Shown here piece by piece: positions 30,074-40,751 of a stretch of 48,751 nt of DNA; positions within the stretch are counted from its first letter, which is position 1, and each line of letters starts with the position of its first letter. Location: the NCBI RefSeq assembly GCF_002902365.1, contig NZ_PPQC01000048.1, positions 1-48,751 on the forward strand, given 5' to 3'. This DNA is from Staphylococcus cohnii subsp. cohnii. Lineage in GTDB: Bacteria > Bacillota > Bacilli > Staphylococcales > Staphylococcaceae. Below the pieces are notes generated by a model. It saw only the letters and a list, made by a program, of their open reading frames with translations. It was not told where the DNA came from and searched no databases. Made by a program: the position numbers and the translations under genes.

Positions 30074-30985
30074 TTGTTTTCTAAAATACATACTAAAGCC
30101 ACTATACTTAGTGTAATCACGTTAATTATAGTAGCTTTAGCTTTACATATATTACCGCTACTTGGACTCGTGTTGAGTTTATTTGCAACAATTCCAGGTA
30201 TTATTTTATGGCATAAATCTGTAGAATCTTTTGGCTTAACGGCAGTCATTACAGTTGTGCTAACTACGTTATTAGGTAATATATTCGTGTTAAGTATCAT
30301 GATCCTCTTGTTCGTAGTGAGTGTTGTAGTGGGTCAATTATTAAAAGAACGTACATCAAAAGAACGTATACTTTATATAACAACAACGTTTATTAGTATC
30401 ATTGCATTAATTGCATTTATGGTGTTACAAGCATTTAAAAAAATACCAAGTGCTACATCATTAATCAAACCGATTAAAGAACAGATGTATAACATAATTT
30501 CTAGCGCTTCAGTCAACGCGGATTATAAACAAATGTTTGAAGAGACTTTCCGCCAATCAGCAGTGCAACTACCAAGTTATATGATTGTTGGTGTATTTCT
30601 ACTTATATTAATCAATTTAATTATCACTTTTCCAATCTTGCGTAAATTCAAAATCGCTACACCCATATTTAAACCATTATATGCTTGGCAAATGAAGCGT
30701 TCTGTCTTATGGATGTATGTTATTGTATTAATTTGTGTTATGTTTTCAACGCAACCAAGTGCGTTTCAAACCATCGTCTTAAACTTTGAAATTGTGTTAT
30801 CATTATGTATGTACATTCAGGGGTTAAGTGTGATTCACTTTTTCGGAAAAGCGAAATCAATGCCGCCAGCACTTACTGTGTTATTAATGGTGATAGGGAC
30901 AATTTTAATGCCATTAACACATATTGTGAGTCTCCTGGGATTTGTAGATTTATGTATCAATTTAAAACGTATCATTAAAAAATGA
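30074..30985 (+). CDS. yybS: DUF2232 membrane protein, YybS family
   Basis: About 303 residues from TTG at 30074 (aggagtgg five bases upstream; in-frame GTG at 30065 is possible, and an ATG at 30008 has no good ribosome site). About eight hydrophobic helices in two groups separated by a loop containing EQMYNIISSASVNADYK. The family is found upstream of gdpP and rplI across Firmicutes; some members resemble ECF-type substrate-binding subunits, but no function is set. It is 14 bases before gdpP, so one transcript is likely. Confidence 0.85.
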   Translation: MFSKIHTKATILSVITLIIVALALHILPLLGLVLSLFATIPGIILWHKSVESFGLTAVITVVLTTLLGNIFVLSIMILLFVVSVVVGQLLKERTSKERILYITTTFISIIALIAFMVLQAFKKIPSATSLIKPIKEQMYNIISSASVNADYKQMFEETFRQSAVQLPSYMIVGVFLLILINLIITFPILRKFKIATPIFKPLYAWQMKRSVLWMYVIVLICVMFSTQPSAFQTIVLNFEIVLSLCMYIQGLSVIHFFGKAKSMPPALTVLLMVIGTILMPLTHIVSLLGFVDLCINLKRIIKK

Positions 30986-30999
30986 TTTGAGGTGGAAAA

Positions 31000-32967
31000 A
31001 TGAACCGTCAATCCACTAAAAAAGCGTTGATTTTACCATTTATTATTATGGTGCTTACAGCGATAGCGCTTGTCGTCGTTTGGTTTATTTTTAACCAATT
31101 GATTGCAGGTATAGCTACTGTTGTATTACTCATCATAATCGTAGGGACAGTACTGATGGTAAGACAAGCTTTACAAAAATTGGATAACTATGTAGATAAT
31201 CTGAGTGGAAAAATCTCAGCAAGCAGTAATACTGCTATTAAAAGGTTACCTATTGGGATGATTATCTTAGATGAAAATGAAAACATAGAGTGGATGAACC
31301 AATTTATGTCGGATCGTCTAGATCGAAATGTCATTTCTGATCCAGTCAATGAAGTATATCCTAATATATTAAAACAGTTAGAAAAAACACAAGAAGTGGA
31401 AATTCAAGAAAATGAATATCACTATCGTGTAAGATATTCAGAAAAAGAACATGTATTGTATTTCTTCGACATTACTGAAGAAATACATACACAAGAGTTA
31501 TATGAAGCATCTAAACCAATTATTGCAACACTATTTTTAGATAACTATGATGAAATTACGCAAAATATGAATGATACACAACGTTCAGAAATTAACTCAA
31601 TGGTTACGCGCGTCATAAGTAGATGGGCAACAGAATATGACATTTATTTCAAACGTTATAGTTCAGATCAATTTGTTGCTTATTTAAACCAACGCATTCT
31701 AAATGAAGTTGAAGCATCTAATTTTAGTATACTGAGTCAATTACGCGAAAAAAGTGTGGGTTACCGTGCGCAATTGACATTAAGTATTGGTGTAGGTGAA
31801 GGTTCAGAGAACTTAATCGATTTAGGTGAATTATCTCAATCTGGACTTGATTTAGCACTAGGCCGTGGTGGTGACCAAGTTGCAATTAAGCATATGAACG
31901 GAAATGTGCGTTTCTATGGCGGTAAGACTGACCCCATGGAAAAACGTACACGTGTAAGAGCACGTGTTATCTCTCATGCATTAAAAGATATTTTAATGGA
32001 AGGCGACAAAGTCATCATTATGGGACATACGCGTCCAGACTTAGATGCTATAGGCGCAGCCATTGGTGTCTCAAGGTTTGCTATGATGAACAACTTAGAT
32101 GCTTATATTGTGTTAAATGATTCAGATATTGATCCGACGCTGCGTCGTGTGATGAATGCAGTCGATGAAAACCCTGAACTAAAAGAGCGTTTTATCACAT
32201 CTGATGAAGCATGGGATGTCATGACGTCTAAGACAACTTTAGTAGTTGTAGATACGCATAAACCTGAAATGGTTATCGACGAAAACATATTAAACAAGGC
32301 AAATCGTAAAGTTGTGATCGATCATCATAGACGTGGTGAAAGCTTTATCTCTAGCCCATTACTTGTTTATATGGAACCATATGCAAGTTCAACTGCAGAG
32401 CTAGTGACTGAATTGCTAGAATACCAACCAACAGAACAACGATTAACACGTTTAGAGTCGACAATTATTTTTGCAGGTATTATTGTAGATACACGTAATT
32501 TCACATTACGTACAGGTTCAAGAACATTTGATGCGGCAAGTTATTTACGTGCACATGGTGCAGATACAATATTAACGCAACATTTCTTGAAAGATGATTT
32601 AGATACGTACATTAATCGTACTGAATTAATCCAAACAGTGAAACTTCAAGAGAACGGTGTCGCAATTGCACATGGTTCGAACGAAAAAATCTATCATCCT
32701 GTAACAGTTGCACAAGCAGCTGATGAACTGTTAAGTTTAGATGGTGTAGAAGCTTCGTATGTAGTTGCTAGAAGAGAAGATAATCTAGTCGGTATGTCTG
32801 CTCGATCACTCGGTGCAGTTAACGTTCAATTGACAATGGAAGCACTTGGTGGCGGTGGTCATTTAACTAATGCAGCTACACAATTAAAAGATGTCACTGT
32901 TGATGAAGCAATAGAACAATTACAACAAGCTATAACAGAACAAATGAGTAGGAGTGAAAATTCATGA
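31000..32967 (+). CDS. gdpP: Cyclic di-AMP phosphodiesterase GdpP
   Basis: 655 residues. Two N-terminal membrane helices (residues ~10-55), a PAS-like domain ([19 protein letters not shown]), a degenerate GGDEF domain ([21 protein letters not shown]), and the DHH/DHHA1 phosphodiesterase: [20 protein letters not shown], the DHH triad at 441-443, and [10 protein letters not shown] near the end. It hydrolyses c-di-AMP, affecting turgor and beta-lactam tolerance. All catalytic metal ligands look intact. It overlaps rplI by four bases. Confidence 0.96.
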   Translation: MNRQSTKKALILPFIIMVLTAIALVVVWFIFNQLIAGIATVVLLIIIVGTVLMVRQALQKLDNYVDNLSGKISASSNTAIKRLPIGMIILDENENIEWMNQFMSDRLDRNVISDPVNEVYPNILKQLEKTQEVEIQENEYHYRVRYSEKEHVLYFFDITEEIHTQELYEASKPIIATLFLDNYDEITQNMNDTQRSEINSMVTRVISRWATEYDIYFKRYSSDQFVAYLNQRILNEVEASNFSILSQLREKSVGYRAQLTLSIGVGEGSENLIDLGELSQSGLDLALGRGGDQVAIKHMNGNVRFYGGKTDPMEKRTRVRARVISHALKDILMEGDKVIIMGHTRPDLDAIGAAIGVSRFAMMNNLDAYIVLNDSDIDPTLRRVMNAVDENPELKERFITSDEAWDVMTSKTTLVVVDTHKPEMVIDENILNKANRKVVIDHHRRGESFISSPLLVYMEPYASSTAELVTELLEYQPTEQRLTRLESTIIFAGIIVDTRNFTLRTGSRTFDAASYLRAHGADTILTQHFLKDDLDTYINRTELIQTVKLQENGVAIAHGSNEKIYHPVTVAQAADELLSLDGVEASYVVARREDNLVGMSARSLGAVNVQLTMEALGGGGHLTNAATQLKDVTVDEAIEQLQQAITEQMSRSENS

Positions 32968-33410
32968 AAGTAATATTCACACAAGATGTTAAAGGTAAAG
33001 GTAAAAAAGGCGAAGTTAAAGATGTACCTGTAGGCTATGCAAACAATTTCTTATTGAAGAAAAATTATGCAGTAGAAGCTACTCCAGGTAATTTAAAACA
33101 GCTTGAAAAGAAAAATGAAGCTGCAGAAGCGGAACGCCAACAAGAAATTGAAGATGCTAAAAAATTAAAAGAAACATTAAGTCATATTGAAGTTGAAGTA
33201 TCTGCTAAAACAGGTGATGCTGGAAAATTATTCGGTTCAGTTAGTACAAAACAAATCGCGCAAGCATTACAACAACAACATGATATTAAAATAGACAAGC
33301 GTAAAATGGATTTACCAAACGGTATACATGCATTGGGTTACACAAATGTACCAGTTAAATTAGATAAAGAAGTAGAAGGTACAATTCGTGTACACACAGT
33401 TGAACAATAA
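32964..33410 (+). CDS. rplI: 50S ribosomal protein L9
   Basis: 148 residues. [36 protein letters not shown] is the L9 N-terminal domain; a long charged helix ([19 protein letters not shown]) and C-terminal domain follow. ATG overlaps the gdpP stop. It binds 23S rRNA at the base of the L1 stalk. Confidence 0.97.
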   Translation: MKVIFTQDVKGKGKKGEVKDVPVGYANNFLLKKNYAVEATPGNLKQLEKKNEAAEAERQQEIEDAKKLKETLSHIEVEVSAKTGDAGKLFGSVSTKQIAQALQQQHDIKIDKRKMDLPNGIHALGYTNVPVKLDKEVEGTIRVHTVEQ

Positions 33411-33440
33411 AAACGGATTGAGATATGAGGTGTAATCATA

Positions 33441-34844
33441 ATGGATGGAATGTATGAACAAAATCAAATGCCCCACAGTAATGAGGCTGAACAATCTGTC
33501 TTAGGTGCCATTATCATAGATCCGGAATTGATAAACAGAACTCAGGAAGTCTTACTTCCTGAGTCCTTTTATAGAGGCGCACATCAACACATCTTTAGAG
33601 CCATGATGAACCTCAACGAAGATAATAAAGATATTGACGTGGTTACAATTATGGATCAACTGTCGTATGAAGGACGACTGAATGAAGCGGGTGGCCCACA
33701 ATATCTAGCAGAATTATCTAGTAATGTACCGACAACTCGAAATATTCAATATTATACAGATATCGTATTTAAGCATGCGACAAAACGTAAGTTGATACAA
33801 ACTGCCGATAGCATTGCTAACGATGGTTATAATGATGAATTAGAATTAGATACAATATTGAACGATGCAGAACGTCGAATATTAGAATTGTCATCTACAC
33901 GTGAAAGCGATGGATTTAAAGATATTAGAGATGTACTTGGAGAAGTGTATGAGAATGCAGAATTACTTGATCAAAATAGTGGTCAAACACCTGGTATCCC
34001 AACTGGTTATCGAGATCTAGATCAGATGACCGCGGGCTTTAACCGTAATGATCTAATCATTCTGGCTGCCAGACCATCAGTAGGTAAGACTGCCTTCGCA
34101 CTTAATATTGCACAAAAAGTTGCTACGCATGAAGACCATTTCTCAGTCGGTATATTCTCGCTAGAAATGGGTGCGGATCAACTAGCAACACGTATGATTT
34201 GTAGTTCTGGTAACGTAGATTCGAACCGTTTAAGAACGGGTATGATGACAGAAGAAGACTGGAATCGCTTTACAATTGCAGTAGGTAAATTATCTAGAAC
34301 AAAGATATTTATTGATGATACACCAGGTATTCGAATTACAGATATTCGCTCAAAATGCCGTCGTTTAAAACAAGAACACGGTTTAGACATGGTAGTGATT
34401 GATTATCTGCAATTAATCTCAGGTAGTGGTTCAAGATTCTCAGATAACCGACAACAAGAAGTATCAGAGATTTCTCGTACATTAAAAGCGATTGCCAGAG
34501 AAATGGAATGTCCAGTCATTGCACTAAGTCAGTTGTCACGTGGCGTAGAGCAACGTCAAGACAAACGACCAATGATGAGTGACATTCGTGAATCAGGATC
34601 AATCGAGCAAGATGCTGATATCGTCGCATTCTTATATCGTGATGATTACTATAATCGTGGCGAAGATGAAGACGATGATGATGGAGATACGAACTTTGAA
34701 CCAAAAACAAATGATGATAATGGTGAGATTGAAATTATAATAGCGAAGCAACGTAATGGTCCAACAGGTACTGTTAAATTACACTTTATGAAGCAGTATA
34801 ATAAATTTACTGATATCGATTATGCACATGCAGACATGGGTTAA
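33441..34844 (+). CDS. dnaB: Replicative DNA helicase (DnaB/DnaC type)
   Basis: 467 residues. N-terminal DnaB domain (PHSNEAEQSVLGAIIIDPE) and RecA-like motor with Walker A AARPSVGKTAFAL near residue 215, SLEMGADQLATRM, Walker B VVIDYLQLI and the motif GPTGTVKLHF at the end. No intein disrupts the P-loop. An acidic insert (EDEDDDDGD) lies before the C-terminus as in S. aureus. It unwinds DNA at the fork. It follows rplI by 30 bases with aggtg upstream; the gene is called dnaC in Bacillus nomenclature. Confidence 0.96.
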   Translation: MDGMYEQNQMPHSNEAEQSVLGAIIIDPELINRTQEVLLPESFYRGAHQHIFRAMMNLNEDNKDIDVVTIMDQLSYEGRLNEAGGPQYLAELSSNVPTTRNIQYYTDIVFKHATKRKLIQTADSIANDGYNDELELDTILNDAERRILELSSTRESDGFKDIRDVLGEVYENAELLDQNSGQTPGIPTGYRDLDQMTAGFNRNDLIILAARPSVGKTAFALNIAQKVATHEDHFSVGIFSLEMGADQLATRMICSSGNVDSNRLRTGMMTEEDWNRFTIAVGKLSRTKIFIDDTPGIRITDIRSKCRRLKQEHGLDMVVIDYLQLISGSGSRFSDNRQQEVSEISRTLKAIAREMECPVIALSQLSRGVEQRQDKRPMMSDIRESGSIEQDADIVAFLYRDDYYNRGEDEDDDDGDTNFEPKTNDDNGEIEIIIAKQRNGPTGTVKLHFMKQYNKFTDIDYAHADMG

Positions 34845-34867
34845 AAAAAGAATAAAATTTATTTTTT

Positions 34868-34910
34868 CCGTACGATTTGTAAATATGTTTATTTATCGTA
34901 CGGTTTTTTT
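34868..34910 (+). terminator. Terminator after dnaB
   Basis: Stem ccgtacgat (34868-34876) / atcgtacgg (34895-34903), then seven T. The stop codon is 23 bases before it. Confidence 0.8.
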
Positions 34911-35039
34911 GCATTTGGTTCTTTCTTTTTTAATGAAGTATGTGTTGTAATTAAATGGATATCGCTTTGAAAACCTTGATGACACTATGTTTAAGATGTG
35001 TAATTGCATTTTTAAACATTTAATGAAATTCGAGAAAAT

Positions 35040-35094
35040 GTAAAAAACCAATGTTCGATTTTTGTTTGCATTATTAGTGTGGTATTGGTAGAAT
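35040..35094 (+). promoter_or_regulatory. purA promoter with PurBox-like sites
   Basis: -35 ttgcat (35066-35071) and -10 tagaat (35089-35094) at 17 bases. Just upstream, aatgttcgattttt (35050-35063) is, in reverse, AAAAATCGAACATT, close to the PurR box AWWWCCGAACWWT; a second, poorer candidate (attcgagaaaatg) lies near 35028. This suggests PurR repression relieved by PRPP. The two sites and the regulator link are inference. Confidence 0.55.
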
Positions 35095-35132
35095 ACTTAA
35101 TGGTTAATTGAGAAAAACTTGGAGGTGCTCAT

Positions 35133-36416
35133 ATGTCATCAATCGTAGTTGTTGGGACACAATGGGGAGACGAAGGTAAAGGTAAAATCACAGACTTTTT
35201 AGCAGAACAAGCAGATGTTATTGCACGTTTTTCAGGCGGTAACAATGCAGGCCACACAATTAAATTTGGTGGCGAAACATATAAATTGCACTTAGTACCA
35301 TCTGGTATTTTCTATAAAGAAAAATTAGCAGTCATTGGTAACGGTGTCGTTGTCGATCCAGTAGCACTATTAAAAGAATTAGACGCTTTAAATGAAAGAG
35401 GTATTTCAACAGATAATTTACGTATTTCAAACCGTGCGCAAGTTATTTTACCTTATCATATTAAACAAGATGAATATGAAGAAGAACGTCGTGGAGATAA
35501 TAAAATCGGTACTACGAAAAAAGGTATCGGTCCAGCTTATGTAGATAAAGCACAACGTATTGGTATTCGTGTTGCAGATTTATTAGATAAAGAAACGTTT
35601 GAAAAATTATTAAAAGAAAATATTGAATACAAATCAGCATATTTCAAAGGTATGTTTGATAAAGCATGTCCTTCATTTGAAGAAATCTTTGAAACTTATT
35701 ACGCAGCAGGCCAACGTTTAGCAGAGTTCGTTACGGATACTGCAAAAGTATTGGACGATGCATTTGTAGCAGAAGAAAAAGTATTATTTGAAGGTGCTCA
35801 AGGCGTTATGTTAGATATCGACCACGGTACATACCCATTCGTTACGTCAAGTAACCCAGTTGCAGGTAATGTCACTGTCGGTGGTGGTGTTGGTCCAACA
35901 TACGTATCTAAAGTCATTGGCGTATGTAAAGCTTATACATCACGTGTCGGTGATGGCCCATTCCCAACAGAACTATTTGATGATGATGGACACCACATCC
36001 GTGAAGTTGGCCGTGAGTACGGTACAACTACTGGACGTCCACGTCGTGTAGGTTGGTTCGATTCAGTTGTATTACGTCACTCTCGTCGTGCGAGTGGTAT
36101 TACTGATTTATCAATCAACTCTATCGATGTCTTAACAGGCCTTAAAGAAGTGAAGATTTGTACGGCGTATGAATTGGACGGTAAAGAAATTACTGAATAT
36201 CCAGCGAATTTAAAAGACTTACAACGTTGTAAGCCAATCTTTGAAACATTACCTGGTTGGACAGAAGATGTTACAGGTTGTCGCTCATTAGATGAGCTGC
36301 CAGACAATGCACGTAGATATTTAGAACGTATCTCTGAATTATGTGACGTTCAAATTTCAATCTTCTCTGTAGGACCAGATCGTAATCAAACAAACTTATT
36401 AAAATCATTATGGTAA
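35133..36416 (+). CDS. purA: Adenylosuccinate synthetase
   Basis: 427 residues. GTP-binding [11 protein letters not shown] at residues 8-18, [10 protein letters not shown] with the catalytic histidine, and [14 protein letters not shown]. It converts IMP and aspartate to adenylosuccinate, the first step to AMP. Start ATG follows ggaggtg. Monocistronic, with a promoter upstream and a shared terminator downstream. Confidence 0.97.
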   Translation: MSSIVVVGTQWGDEGKGKITDFLAEQADVIARFSGGNNAGHTIKFGGETYKLHLVPSGIFYKEKLAVIGNGVVVDPVALLKELDALNERGISTDNLRISNRAQVILPYHIKQDEYEEERRGDNKIGTTKKGIGPAYVDKAQRIGIRVADLLDKETFEKLLKENIEYKSAYFKGMFDKACPSFEEIFETYYAAGQRLAEFVTDTAKVLDDAFVAEEKVLFEGAQGVMLDIDHGTYPFVTSSNPVAGNVTVGGGVGPTYVSKVIGVCKAYTSRVGDGPFPTELFDDDGHHIREVGREYGTTTGRPRRVGWFDSVVLRHSRRASGITDLSINSIDVLTGLKEVKICTAYELDGKEITEYPANLKDLQRCKPIFETLPGWTEDVTGCRSLDELPDNARRYLERISELCDVQISIFSVGPDRNQTNLLKSLW

Positions 36417-36470
36417 GCCGTTTACCTATAAAAACTGATTTATAAATTTAAAAAGTAAAATGTTGAAATG

Positions 36471-36524
36471 AAAAAACACCTTGTTGATGTAGCCTAATAT
36501 GGCCATCTTTACAAGGTGTTTTTT
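36471..36524. terminator. Bidirectional terminator between purA and the glycosyltransferase remnant
   Basis: Outer arms aaaaaacaccttgt (36471-36484) and acaaggtgttttt (36511-36523), inner gatg / catc. A and T ends suit convergent transcription from both sides. Confidence 0.75.
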
Positions 36525-36526
36525 AT

Positions 36527-37745
36527 TTATATATTTGAATGTGTTACATATTGATCACGAAAATTTAGAATGTGATCGACTGCTAACTGATAACCTGTTT
36601 TATTACTAGATTGTATAGATTTAACTTTTCTGATATTACGTTGATAGTTCGGTATATCATCTAGCATGTCTAAGACAATTTGTTTTAACTCTCGGGACGT
36701 TATATTTTCTAGTTGTAACTGACGACCAACAAGTAGTTTTTCGATTTGGCGAGCCACAACGGGTTGATCTGCACTTTGAGGAAAAGCTAACATAGGTACT
36801 TCCATCAACATCGCTTCATTCGTACTATTCATACCCGCGTGTGTTAAAAATAGTGACGTATGTTGCAATAATTCTGTTTGTGGAACAACATGTGCAACCG
36901 TAAAATTAGATGGTATCGCATTAAAATCTTCAAGTTGATTATCATGACCAATGGATACAACAAATGAAGCGTCGATATTTGCAAATGCTTCAAAGCAGAG
37001 ATTGAAAAATTCAATATTTTGATTAAATACCGTTCCAAGAGAAATATAGACGACTGGTCGTGTGGTATCAATGTTGTCCATAAAGCCAGAATCTTTAGGT
37101 TCCAGTATGGAAGGACCAACAAACTTGTAATATTCAGGATCAAAGGCGTCATAACCAACTTGGAAACCTTTCATTACATAAGTGATATTAATATTTCCCG
37201 GGTTATTCATAACTTCAAAACGAGAAGGAATGGTTACATCATATGTTGATTCAACATGGGCTTTTAAATTATTAAAGGTTTCATCAGCGTGTTGAATTTC
37301 TTCTTTGCTCACAGTAGAAGTTAAATGATTAATAAATGTTTCAAAAGATGTCTTTGTATGAGCAAATGAAGATACAGATGAAATCGATGGTAAATTCAAT
37401 TTTTGCGCTAATATATAGCCACAACTAAACATAGAATCATGAATCATATAATCAAAATGCTCATTTTCAGTTTCTCTTAAAATTTGTGGCACAATGATAT
37501 CTACAGTTTTTAATAAGCCATTGATAACATTGAACAAATGATGATTTTCATGATCAGTGAATGCTGTCATAATCGCTTCTGTAGGTAGCGTTCTAATTTC
37601 AGCACCAGTATCTTTCAATTTATCTTTATATATCGCTAGCGTAATAAACAACTTCTTCGCCGCGATCAACTAATGCTTTAACAACTGCAATTGTTGGGTT
37701 TACATGTCCAGCAGAACCTGGATTAACAAATAATATTTTTGCCAA
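36527..37745 (-). pseudogene. Macrolide-type glycosyltransferase (GT1, YjiC/OleD-like), frameshifted
   Basis: A GT-B fold UDP-glycosyltransferase split by a frameshift. The N-terminus, in one frame from TTG at 37745 (aaggagg eight bases upstream), reads MAKILFVNPGSAGHVNPTIA and on to VVYYASDI, then meets a stop near 37630. The rest continues in another frame as YKDKLKDTGAEIRTLP to the end. The C-terminal donor-binding motif is intact: HAGMNSTNEAMLMEVPMLAFPQSADQ. The junction lies in an AT repeat (gatatata); one missing AT pair would explain it. The family glucosylates macrolides or plant-type phenols. It is a pseudogene unless the repeat varies in length, or this is a sequencing error. Confidence 0.85.
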
Positions 37746-37997
37746 TATTGCGCCTCCTTATTTAAACTAATTATAATTTTAGCAAAATGAATTTAAAACA
37801 CAAAAGATTTTATATTTATTATTTACATGTTGAAATAAAAATTAAAAAGAACATAATTATAGAAGTAAGTGTACATCAATGTCTCTCAAAAGTAAGTTAA
37901 TAAGCAAATAAAATACTGTTTTGACAGCTTCGAGTATTATTTTGTTACTTTATACATTAATGATAGAAAATTATACTAAATTAATTTAAAAAATAGC

Positions 37998-38026
37998 TTG
38001 TCAACCATAATGAGAGTTGATATAAT
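37998..38026 (+). promoter_or_regulatory. Promoter of the tRNA-Glu-tRNA-Asp operon
   Basis: -35 ttgtca (37998-38003), 17-base spacer, -10 tataat (38021-38026), with the first tRNA starting 20 bases later. The gap upstream (37746-37997) is AT-rich with no gene seen. Confidence 0.8.
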
Positions 38027-38045
38027 TTATCTTGTGCTTAAGAGA

Positions 38046-38120
38046 GGCTCCTTGGTCAAGCGGTTAAGACACCGCCCTTTCACGGCGGTAACACGGGTTC
38101 GAGTCCCGTAGGAGTCACCA
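38046..38120 (+). tRNA. tRNA-Glu (anticodon TTC)
   Basis: Cloverleaf is readable: acceptor ggctcct / aggagtc, anticodon stem accgccc...ggcggt with loop ctttcac (anticodon ttc), T arm cgggttcgagtcccg, and an encoded CCA end at 38118-38120. 75 bases with a single long D loop, as for staphylococcal tRNA-Glu. Confidence 0.95.
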
Positions 38121-38126
38121 TTTTTA

Positions 38127-38199
38127 GGTCTCGTAGTGTAGCGGTTAACACGCCTGCCTGTCACGCAGGAGATCGCGGGTTCGATTCCCGTCGAGACCG
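38127..38199 (+). tRNA. tRNA-Asp (anticodon GTC)
   Basis: Acceptor ggtctcg / cgagacc, anticodon arm gcctgcctgtcacgcagg (anticodon gtc), T arm gcgggttcgattcccgt and discriminator G at 38199. CCA is not encoded. It lies six bases after tRNA-Glu, so they are co-transcribed. Confidence 0.95.
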
Positions 38200-38202
38200 T
38201 AT

Positions 38203-38231
38203 TGCCCATCCAATAGGATGGGCATTTTTTT
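38203..38231 (+). terminator. Terminator after the tRNA pair
   Basis: Stem tgcccatcc (38203-38211) / ggatgggca (38216-38224), four-base loop, seven or more T. The next 270 bases (to 38503) show no gene. Confidence 0.9.
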
Positions 38232-38503
38232 GTACAATTTTCTACGATATATATTTTAAACTTCATTAAATTGAAGGTAGTAGTTATTTATGTATAAACA
38301 TAAAAGCGTGTGTCTTCGTTTGTGAAACGAGCGGATGCTCAATTTAAATACGTAGAATTTTAAATGCTTCATGCTAGTGCAGGTTAGCACAGTTCATAAA
38401 AGTATCATTGTAAATGCGATGCTGCTTTGCAATAACACTTTTTTATACAATTAAAATAAAAAAGGTTAAACTAAATGTATTGAGTGAGACAAGAGGTGAA
38501 ACA

Positions 38504-38953
38504 ATGATGACTGTAGATCCAGAATTGAAAAAATTAGATATGCTAGATGCCCTGAGCGAACGACACGGTGCATTGAGGAATATTGTTGAAAACAAAGCAA
38601 ATGACAAGAACGGGATACACAACTCCAGTTCAGAATGGTATATCATGGCAAAATTATACGTAAGTAAACTTACGTTTGTTGAAGTAACACAATCGGTTAA
38701 TTTAACAAGGCAAGCCATTCATAAAGCGATTAAACAATTAGAAGAAAAAGAATTAGTCAAAGTTGAAAACTTAGTTCATAATAAAAAAGAGAAATGTGTG
38801 TCATTAACAGATAGCGGCATCGAATGCATTGAACAGTATATGACTTATAAACAATCCATTGAAAAACACATTGCAAAAGTCATTGGAACTGAGCAATTAC
38901 AGCTATTTAAAACGATTTTACATCAAGACTGGCAACTAGAAGACTTACAATAA
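38504..38953 (+). CDS. MarR-like transcriptional regulator
   Basis: 149 residues from ATG at 38504 (agaggtg upstream; ATG 38507 is equivalent). The winged-helix core is TFVEVTQSVNLTRQAIHKAIKQLEEKELVKVENLVHNKKEKCVSLTDSGIECIEQY (residues ~66-122), typical of MarR proteins: recognition helix then wing. It lies 384 bases before a multidrug-type efflux pump in the same direction, so a local repressor role is likely but inferred. Its coding region includes the palindrome acgtaagt-aa-acttacgt. It is not one of the S. aureus core genes at this location. Confidence 0.75.
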   Translation: MMTVDPELKKLDMLDALSERHGALRNIVENKANDKNGIHNSSSEWYIMAKLYVSKLTFVEVTQSVNLTRQAIHKAIKQLEEKELVKVENLVHNKKEKCVSLTDSGIECIEQYMTYKQSIEKHIAKVIGTEQLQLFKTILHQDWQLEDLQ

Positions 38954-39337
38954 AATATCCAAGCATGAAGTATTGTGCCATTTTAAAAGCAATGGTTACA
39001 ATACTTTTAATTTTGTACTAAATATTGTAAACCTAGTTGACAATAAAAGGGAAATTTTGATACAGTAATGAAGTTGATCGTTCGAGGACATTACTTTGAA
39101 GTAACAAATAACGTATACATATCAATGAAAAGATGTGTTTATCATTTAAAATTCATATTGTAAATGCTCAATGATATAAAACAAATTTGAATGGTATATC
39201 GAGATAAGTTATGGATCGAAGAGATTAATTTTAAGTAAATGGTACGAAGTTTATCACGTACGACAGCATTACATATCAATGTTAGGTCTCTTAATAATAC
39301 TTATACTTCATGGAACCATTAAAAAGGAGTATTTAAA
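38954..39337 (+). promoter_or_regulatory. Gap upstream of the efflux gene with a possible operator
   Basis: 384 AT-rich bases without a gene. The palindrome-like ttactttgaagtaa (39091-39104) could bind a MarR dimer; no sharp -35/-10 pair was assigned. Nothing else stands out. Confidence 0.3.
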
Positions 39338-40744
39338 ATGACAACGCAAGTAAAAGTAAAGAACCCAAGCATGTACGCACTTGTACTTATGATTGGTGGA
39401 TTTATGGGATTATTTAGTGAAACAGCGTTAAACATGGCACTCACAGATATTATGGCTGATTTCCAAGTTTCAGCTGCAGTGGTGCAATGGCTGACGACGG
39501 GATATTTACTCGTTATGGCTTGTTTAGTACCTGCTTCTTCTTATTTAATCAAGTGGTTTAATACGAAACCACTTATTATTACAGGAATTGTATTATCATT
39601 AATAGGCGTTATTATTGGTGCGCTCGCGCCTAATTTTAGTTTCTTATTATTAGGACGTATTGTACAAGCACTTGGCACAGGTATTTTACTACCAATCATG
39701 GTGACAGTGTTGATGCTTATATTCCCAATAGAAAAACGCGGTGCCGTGATGGGCATTATGGGTCTAGTGATTACCGCTGGACCTGCGCTTGGACCAACGC
39801 TGTCAGGTGTCATTATTTCAGCTTCTAGCTGGCATTATATTTTTTGGATTAGTGCGATTTTATACATTATCGTATTATTTATGGCAATTTCAAAAGTAGA
39901 AAATGTTGGAGAAATTACCAAACCTAAAATTGATATGATTTCTATTGCATTATCTACAATAGGATTTGCGGGATTAATCTTTGCATTAAGCACATTAGCT
40001 GAAGCACCATTTACAAGTACTATTGTATGGTTGCCGTTATTGATCGGAATTGTTGCACTGGCTATCTTTATCGTACGACAATTCAAGATTGATTCGCCGA
40101 TGCTTAATTTAAACGTATTTAAATATCCAATGTTTGTCATAGGGGCTGCAATGGTTTTCGTTACGATATTATGCATCCTATCTATGGGTATATTATTGCC
40201 GCTATATTTAAAAGGTGCTTTATTATTTAATTCGATTATTGCTGGTTTAATTTTATTACCAGGTAATGCAATCAATTTAATCTTATCCCCGATTGTTGGT
40301 TCCTTATTTGATCGTTTTGGTGCTAGATACTTTGGCATTTTCGGATTTTTACTGATGTTTATTGCAGCGTTAATATTTTCATTAATGATTTCAGTTTCTA
40401 CACCTGTTTGGGCTATTATTTTGGCATTCATGGTACTTTTCTTTGGCATATCGATGGTCATGATGCCAGCACAGACAAATGCCTTAAATCAATTGCCACA
40501 CCACCTTTATGCTGATGGTTCAGCAACAATTACAACGTTAATACAAGTAGCAGGTTCAGCTGGTACTGCAATTGCCATTACGATTTATACCACGGCAATG
40601 CGTACCTTTGGCGCAAGCCATCCAAATGCAGAACAAGAAGTTGTACTGTCTTATGGTATCCAATATGCCTGTTTCTTTATTGTAATATTGACAGTTATCG
40701 GATTTATATTATCGCTCTTCGTTAAAAAATCTAAAAATATTTAA
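39338..40744 (+). CDS. DHA2-family multidrug efflux MFS transporter
   Basis: 468 residues and 14 probable membrane helices. The N-terminal FSETALNMALTDIMADFQVS-AVQWLTTGYLL is the pattern of 14-helix H+ antiporters (QacA/EmrB/LmrB); motif C, the antiporter motif, is ITAGPALGPTLSGVI. QacA-like acidic residues for cationic drugs cannot be judged by eye, so the substrate is open. The ribosome site aaaaagga is near the ATG. It is downstream of a MarR-like gene and lies between tRNA-Asp and walR, where S. aureus has no such genes. Confidence 0.85.
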   Translation: MTTQVKVKNPSMYALVLMIGGFMGLFSETALNMALTDIMADFQVSAAVVQWLTTGYLLVMACLVPASSYLIKWFNTKPLIITGIVLSLIGVIIGALAPNFSFLLLGRIVQALGTGILLPIMVTVLMLIFPIEKRGAVMGIMGLVITAGPALGPTLSGVIISASSWHYIFWISAILYIIVLFMAISKVENVGEITKPKIDMISIALSTIGFAGLIFALSTLAEAPFTSTIVWLPLLIGIVALAIFIVRQFKIDSPMLNLNVFKYPMFVIGAAMVFVTILCILSMGILLPLYLKGALLFNSIIAGLILLPGNAINLILSPIVGSLFDRFGARYFGIFGFLLMFIAALIFSLMISVSTPVWAIILAFMVLFFGISMVMMPAQTNALNQLPHHLYADGSATITTLIQVAGSAGTAIAITIYTTAMRTFGASHPNAEQEVVLSYGIQYACFFIVILTVIGFILSLFVKKSKNI

Positions 40745-40751
40745 TATTATC

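Noticed and set aside
37921..37956. Second promoter (ttgacagctt) upstream of the tRNA pair
   Set aside because: No -10 box at acceptable spacing; the pair at 37998-38026 is a better promoter.
39835..40461. 208-codon minus-strand open frame opposite the efflux gene
   Set aside because: A mirror frame of the MFS coding sequence with no ribosome site and implausible composition.
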